Origin: Hoplostethus atlanticus
Taxonomy: Eukaryota; Chordata; Actinopteri; Trachichthyiformes; Trachichthyidae
NCBI GenBank assembly: GCA_034670405.1
Contig: JAXDDX010000159.1
Span: 682,001 to 746,000 of the forward strand
DNA: 64,000 bases
Direction of reading: 5' to 3'
Positions 58,915 through 64,000 of the stretch are shown one piece after another. Each line of letters starts with the position of its first letter. Position 1 is the stretch's first letter. Under the pieces are notes generated by a model. The model was given only the letters and a program-made list of their open reading frames with translations, searched no databases and was not told the DNA's origin. A program made the translations under genes and the position numbers.

Positions 58915-59303
58915 CTGCTCTGGTCCCAGTTGGCTGCGAACAGGACCAGTATTTTCCTGCCGTATCTGTCCAGGTTGCACAGCACACCGGGAAAGCCGTC
59001 CTTGAGGGCCTGCTTGATACCCGGGTCCGTAGCTTTCAGGTTCTTGAACATATCCAGGTTCTGCTGTCTGTACTCGAAGTACTGAGCTAGCAGACGGAAC
59101 GCCTCGAAGTGGTTGAATTTCCTGGCCCGGAGAAATCGGAGGATAAACGCGTCGTCCGTCCTGAGGAAGCCGATGTCCGGCCGGGTGATGATCATGTCCC
59201 GCACCTCCTGGATGTCCTGGTGTAAAGTCTCTGGGTTCTCTTTCAACTCCACCTTGGCCTTCTCCAGGGTTTCCGGGGAAAGGCCAGCCTGTAAGTGAGT
59301 CAT
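58915..59303 (-). CDS. clvs2: clvs2 coding exon 1 (residues 1-130, start codon)
   Basis: Encodes the N-terminal start ([17 protein letters not shown]) through ...FAANWDQSR. It contains the CRAL-TRIO N-terminal helical domain (about residues 30-80, with the [18 protein letters not shown] core) and the start of the lipid-binding CRAL-TRIO fold (from about residue 96). The ATG at 59303-59301 is chosen because clavesin-2 begins here and it has A at -3. An in-frame upstream ATG exists at 59369-59367, but the sequence before the chosen start is not conserved protein and probably holds a splice acceptor of a 5' non-coding exon. The exon ends in AG before GTAATA (58914-58909), splitting the codon for Arg130 (phase 2). 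The four residues just before the start read QLAR, which resembles the GDLAK preceding the equivalent Met in clavesin-1. Confidence 0.95.
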
Positions 59304-59757
59304 CCTTGCCAACTGGTGTCCCTTGCACTGGGACCACACCAAAGCAGCTTCCAATGGAAAGGTGAACAATCAAAACGTGCTCTCTGGAAGCAGCCAACTG
59401 ATGCGCCACGTATAAGTGGTATATATTTATTATCTTAAGAGCGTTCTTATCAGAAGCTCCCTTCAGATTCTGGCCTGTTCTGTAGACGCGAATCCACCCT
59501 GAACAGGCAAATACGCTATGATCCTCCTATGATGCATCATCACGGCGCAACATATGGACCATTCACTTTTACGCACCGCAACATCGCGATTCCACCTGTG
59601 CCCTCAATAATTTAATTTCCCACCCTAAATTTCCCATATATATTTTTTAAATCAGTCCAGCTCCTCCGGGCTTCGGGCTGCACAGCTGTTCACCGTCCGA
59701 CCTGCTCATCTGTATGGCCTATAAGCTCCGAGCTGAGACAGCCATCCATGTCAAAGC

Positions 59758-59758
<1 letters not shown>

Positions 59759-59799
<41 letters not shown>
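59759..59799. repeat. (CT)n microsatellite
   Basis: CT run with one CG interruption, inside the CpG-rich block upstream of clvs2. Confidence 0.9.
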
Positions 59800-60143
59800 A
59801 GCACAGTGACGACGACAGCATCACCCTCTCCCCGGCATCACAGCGGCCAGGCAATGCGGCACCCTGCGGCAGCTAATATCATCGCTTCCCCCCCACGCCT
59901 TCACAACGCATCTCCGTCCATCCGCCGAGTGATGATGCCGCCAGCCGCCGACCGCTCCAACAATCAGGCCAGAATCAAACGATCGGTTTCCGTCGACATC
60001 CCCATCTTAATCCTCCGCCGCTTCCATCATCCGCCAACCCCCCGATTGCGTTAGGTTAAATCACCAGTCGCAGCACAGGTGTATCCAGGAGGTTTTATTC
60101 CCGAAGCTGCTGCCTTGCTCCTCCGGTTCCTCGGTGTCGGGGT

Positions 60144-60151
60144 TTACGTCA
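60144..60151. promoter_or_regulatory. CRE-like octamer in the CpG block
   Basis: TTACGTCA (TGACGTAA on the other strand), a CREB/ATF half-consensus, lies inside the probable clvs2 promoter. One match to an 8-mer is weak evidence, supported only by its context. Confidence 0.25.
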
Positions 60152-60359
60152 GATTCTGCGCTGCTGCTGCTGCCGTCTGGTCGCGGCTGTGAAAGTGGCT
60201 GAGAGCAGAGAGCTGGTGATCCAATCGGTCTGGCTGCCGCCACCGTGGGTGGGGAGGGGGGGTATAGGTTGAACAGGCAACACACAGGAATGGGATGGTG
60301 GGATGGAAATTAGGGAGGGGTGGAAGGAGTACCTGATCCAGGGATGGAGTGTGGCACAA

Positions 60360-60695
60360 ATGAAATGGATGGATGGATGGATGGATGAATGGGTGGAGGA
60401 ATGGAGGAATGGTTGGAGGTGTAGCAGAGGCTATAAAGATAACACAAATGAAAGGGATGGATGGGTGGAGGGATGGAGTATAGACTGTAAAGGCAAAAAG
60501 TGAAAGGGATGGAGAAAGGATGGATGGATGGTGAGATGGAGTCTAGGCTGTAAAGGTAACACACAGGGGATGGAAGAAGGATGGAAGGATGGAGTATAGA
60601 CTGTAAAAACAAAAAATGAAAGGGATGGAGAGAAGGAGGGACAGATGGATGGATGGTGGGATGGCTGGTGGGATGGATGGATGGATGGAGGCGAC
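60360..60695. repeat. GGAT-based minisatellite
   Basis: Clusters of (GGAT)n / GATGGATGGATG with longer repeated modules such as GTAAAGGCAAAAAGTGAAAG and GTAAAAACAAAAAATGAAAG, GGAGTATAGACTGTAAA and GGAGTCTAGGCTGTAAA. About 60-80 bp higher-order period. Flanks the probable clvs2 promoter upstream. Confidence 0.85.
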
Positions 60696-62480
60696 ACCTG
60701 CTCAGCGGGGCCCAGGCGGCTGTGGTTTTACATGTTGAATTAATGCTTATCGCATCACTCGGCCTGCTTATTTCCCTTCTTGGCTTTACATGTCATTCCA
60801 GCATAAAGCCAGCATGGTCAACCCAGCACAAAGGATTGTTGATCATATGTGATCCTATATGTCAGATTAAACTGAAAAACCATCAACCTATGTATGTCCC
60901 TTTTCTACTTCCTGCGCTTTCAGTCGCTGGTTACTTTTTACTTTCACTTTTCAATTTCCAGCATGAAATGAGAACCATGGGATTCATGATCCGTGTGTTC
61001 AAATTTCATCTTGTATTTTGTATGATAAACAGAAATTCATCGGCAGCCAAATCTGAAACATCACATCAGAGAGCATTCAGGACCAATGTTCCCTCTAAGC
61101 TGATAGTTTGGTGATCTACATCTGACAATTAACAACACTGACCAAATATCTTATCAGTCCCTATACGTCTAATAATTGATCACAAGGACTAAATAATAAT
61201 ATCTTGCCAGTCGTCAGTCAGAAATAGATGATAGATGCAGGGACTTCACCATAACCTGATGAAAAGACGAAATTTGTCAGATGTGTCAAGTGATTTATTG
61301 TTGGTCGCGAAACACCAGGGGTGTGCACTCGGCTAAACCACTCGATAGAAGCAGCCATGGGCCTGCCATTGTGCCTTTGTCTCAGAGCCAGATCCACCCC
61401 CCCACCCCCCCTCCAGACTTCAGCTCCTCCCCTCCCCTCGGGCCAGAGCAGATGGCCCCTGAGGTTGAATAGTAAATACTAACCTGTCTGGTCCATTTCA
61501 TTTTTTTTTCTATTTTGCTGTTTTTGTATTCAGTCAAGTTTCCTCTCACATGCACCCAGTGAAAGGAAAAACCTCTGATTGGCTAAAATAAACAAGCTGG
61601 TGATTCAGAATAAATAACCCAGTGTGGTTCATAAATGGTTATGTTTTTAATACCGCTGATTTGGAACATTTCATATGTTCTAAATGGTTCTTTACAGCAC
61701 CATAAAGACCCATCACCCAATGCTCTGGTGCTATAACCCTTGTTATAGTGTAGGCTAAGGCTATTCATAGACGAAAATGGCCAAACACATTAGTCTTAAA
61801 ACAGTTTGACAAAAAGCTGTAGTAAGTCAAAAAACACTAGTTGGTATTGCATTTTTAAACCTACCTGTGTTGTCAAAGTTGACATTTTATCTACTCATTT
61901 GCTCTGATTGATTGCTCCCTCGGTAGCTCAATTTTATACGATCTGGCACCAACTTATTTTGTTTTAACATGGACCAGTTTTTCAAACCCTTAAATGAGGT
62001 ATTTCAGTGAACACATAGTGAATTAATCGCAAAAGGAAGTGCCCTCCCACTCACTGCAAAATAGATCCAAGTAAGTTTATGTTGCTTCGGTGCTGTGGGT
62101 AGTTTTTCAATTATGCCACTATTATGCCACTATACTGCTTTAACAAATCATCACCAATAATGCATGCTGGGCAGCCTTCCACACTACTTATGTGTCAACA
62201 ATGTGTGAAAACGGTGAGGGGGGCGGGGGGGCAAGTAATAGGGTCTCAGGGGAGGAAGGGGGATGGGAGGACAATAACTGCACTCAGCTCTGACAAATCA
62301 AATTAATTATGGACATGCATTGGAAATTACCATTGGTGTTGCGAAGGCACAGCTGTGATTTTTCAAAGTGGCTCTTTGATTTGCCACTTGGTCTCTGAAG
62401 GCGCAATGGCTGATTACTAAACGACAACTTTGCAAGACTAAAGTTGAAACTGGAAAGGTCATTGGATTTTGTCTGGCTGA
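60696..62480. other. Upstream of clvs2, no gene seen
   Basis: No recognisable exon. A C-rich stretch lies at about 61395-61445. Confidence 0.4.
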
Positions 62481-62487
62481 GTCTATG

Positions 62488-63250
62488 TTCACACTGCAAA
62501 TGAAAGTGACCTAATTCAGATTTTTTTTTTTACCCAGATCTGATGTTTTCTAATCAGTGTAAACAGAAAAAAGCTGCATGAACTCACAGCTTTTCCATTC
62601 CGATCTGGACCACATGGATATGTGGTACAAAATCAGATCCCGACGCATGCAACTTACAGTACATGCGACTTGTATTTGACCACAATTTGTCAATATTGCC
62701 ATGACAACAAGTAAATCTTACATCATTCACAGTCATAATTTTGTCAACTTAGCATGGAGGACAACGAGAAACAACGATGGAAACAAAGATAAATAGCAAC
62801 TTGACTGATATTTGGGGCGACGCCTCAGTTTAGTCAAAACTCAAGGGCACATACTGTAACCGAAATGTGTTGGAAACAGAAACGGATGTGGCATCTTTTG
62901 TTATTGTTAGTCTGCACATTGCTGACAGTTATTGATTATTGGGATAACATCCAAACAGATATCCTCAGATATGAGCAGCAATTCAGAATCAAGCATGGAG
63001 GCCTGTATCTTAGGACATTTTGGCAAAGGGAGTTAAATCTCTCTGGCATAAATGACATGAAGCTCTACAGGCGTAAAGCTTGTCTACACAAGTTGTCTAA
63101 CAATCTCACATTCCTATTGAATAACTCTTTCATTTCTTCAACACCACCCGGGACTCGATCTCACAACCTTTGTCGCCATGGGCAGGTCACAAATTTATTG
63201 AGCCAGCTTGAGAAGTGGTTTGCCAACTCCTTGCCAACTCAGTGTCTCGC
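62488..63250 (+). repeat. Interspersed repeat, second copy of the 47.2-47.5 kb repeat, with a 129-codon frame
   Basis: Begins TTCACACTGCAAATGAAAGT. From about 62752 it reads CATGGAGGACAACGAGAAAC ... GTGTTGGAAACAGAAACGGATG, matching about 47312-47452. The plus-strand frame 62865-63254 is not recognised and is probably part of the repeat or chance. Confidence 0.45.
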
Positions 63251-63682
63251 ATGAACAGCCATTTCACTGGTACAAAATTCTTCCATAGTGCAGCCACAGC
63301 TTGATCATAAATTGTACCTGTATCAGTCAATGTGTAGAAAATCGTCTGTGCTTCAGTTCCCACACAATGTACAAATAAATTACTAAGGTACTGCCTGCTT
63401 TTGGGTATCTGGCCACTTGACTCCTTCTACATCAATCACCATCTTCAGTCACGTTTCAAATGGCATTGATAAGTTGGGGGTTAAGGCGCAGTAGCCTCAA
63501 CCAGTCACCAATTTAGGTCTTTGTATGTAGAGTAATAAGTAATGAAGCACAAGACACTTACTGTGTGCACAGCAAAAGATCTCAATGCATTACTTTCTGT
63601 TCAGTAAGTACGATAGTTGCAGTAGTACGGTACCACCTGCTGGGTAAAGATTTAAGTCTCTCTTGCATATAGGACACAACAC

Positions 63683-63960
63683 ATGGATTACAGTGGGGCC
63701 GCTGCTTCGGGAGTGTGCACTGATGCAGCTGCAGAAATGACAGGAAAATGTTGTTGTGTTGTGGCTAGGGTGAAAGAAGCATCCCCTTCAGTAGTAGCCA
63801 TACACTGCTTCATCCACTGTGAAGTTGTAGCGTCAAAACAGTTTTCACCTGAACTGCACAAAGTCCAGTGGCGAAGATCGTGAATTTGATCAAAGCCAAC
63901 GCCACAAACGTGTACCATTTCGAGAGATGGGCCCTGACCACTTTTATCTAAGGACGTGCT
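63683..63960 (+). pseudogene. hAT transposase fragment, ZBED5/FAM200-like
   Basis: VCTDAAAEMTGKCCCVVARVK, then VVAIHCFIHCEVVASKQFSP and ELHKV match the hAT catalytic-core block TDGAAAMTG...CFIHREALASK...SPELN seen in ZBED5/FAM200-type proteins. After a shift the trace IVNLIKANATN continues. Only about 90 codons, possibly cut by the window edge. Degraded. Confidence 0.75.
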
Positions 63961-64000
63961 CACACTTGGCCCGGTTGCCTTGTACCGTGCCCGAGCACGA

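Larger units (their letters stand above)
59640..60290 (-). promoter_or_regulatory. CpG-rich block, probable clvs2 promoter / 5' non-coding exon
   Basis: This is the only long CpG-dense, GC-rich stretch near the start codon. It lies 340-990 bp upstream of the clvs2 ATG, where a vertebrate neuronal gene would have its CpG promoter and non-coding first exon. It contains a CRE-like octamer TTACGTCA at 60144-60151. It is interrupted by a pure (CT)n tract at about 59760-59798. No convincing 5' splice donor was identified, so exon boundaries are not given. Placement is inference from composition and position. Confidence 0.45.

Noticed and set aside
59367..59369. Upstream in-frame ATG of clvs2
   Set aside because: Would add about 22 residues with no match to the family start. 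The conserved start is at 59303.

Overview
The window is nuclear DNA of a ray-finned (teleost) fish. This rests on one vertebrate gene with split exons, long (CA)n and (GA)n microsatellites, and transposable elements typical of teleosts (L2/Maui-like and Rex/RTE non-LTR retrotransposons, hAT elements, a tRNA-Lys-derived SINE). No bacterial operon, CRISPR array or viral genome is visible. The species cannot be named from the sequence.

Host gene. One protein-coding gene covers most of the window on the minus strand: clavesin-2 (clvs2), a neuronal CRAL-TRIO lipid-binding protein. Five coding exons were placed, with consensus splice sites and matching phases: 59303-58915, 57931-57757, 21921-21811, 19758-19526 and 8853-8760. 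They add up to 1002 nt, or 333 residues plus a stop. The coding introns are 983, 35835, 2052 and 10672 bp. A CpG-rich block at about 59640-60290 is the likely promoter/5' non-coding exon region. Everything below 8760 is 3' UTR or downstream DNA.

Mobile elements, low to high coordinate: an old L2 tail (about 490-925); a broken CR1/L2/Rex1-like LINE (12389-14135); two small MITEs (15052-15300, 15990-16172); a hAT element with a TTF zinc finger (20477-21615); an LTR-like block (about 22040-23160); a hAT element nested in another (23506-25751 holding 23660-24733), each with a perfect 8-bp target duplication; an L2 with an open 816-codon frame (25874-29260); a solo LTR with a 5-bp duplication (34534-35169); three copies of another L2 tail (37993-38512, 51240-51937, 56690-57134) and a SINE sharing it (58103-58242); a GTF2IRD2-like hAT transposase relic (42156-42830); a 1.75-kb terminal-inverted-repeat element (47595-49341); a second TTF-type hAT relic (49602-50817); an almost intact RTE retrotransposon (52365-55590); and a ZBED5-like hAT fragment at the right edge (63683-63960).

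The oddest structure is not a gene. About 14266-16150 recurs in inverted orientation at about 32290-34343. The second copy runs directly into a stretch (about 29220-32650) whose base composition looks like unpolished raw-read sequence, with inflated homopolymers. The arms differ by several clean indels, so they look like two alleles or two diverged copies rather than one molecule read twice. A 98-bp piece of 17660-17757 is also duplicated exactly at the left arm's edge. Together these suggest a local misassembly or gap patch inside clvs2 introns, although a real inverted duplication is not excluded. I found no convincing undescribed biological system.
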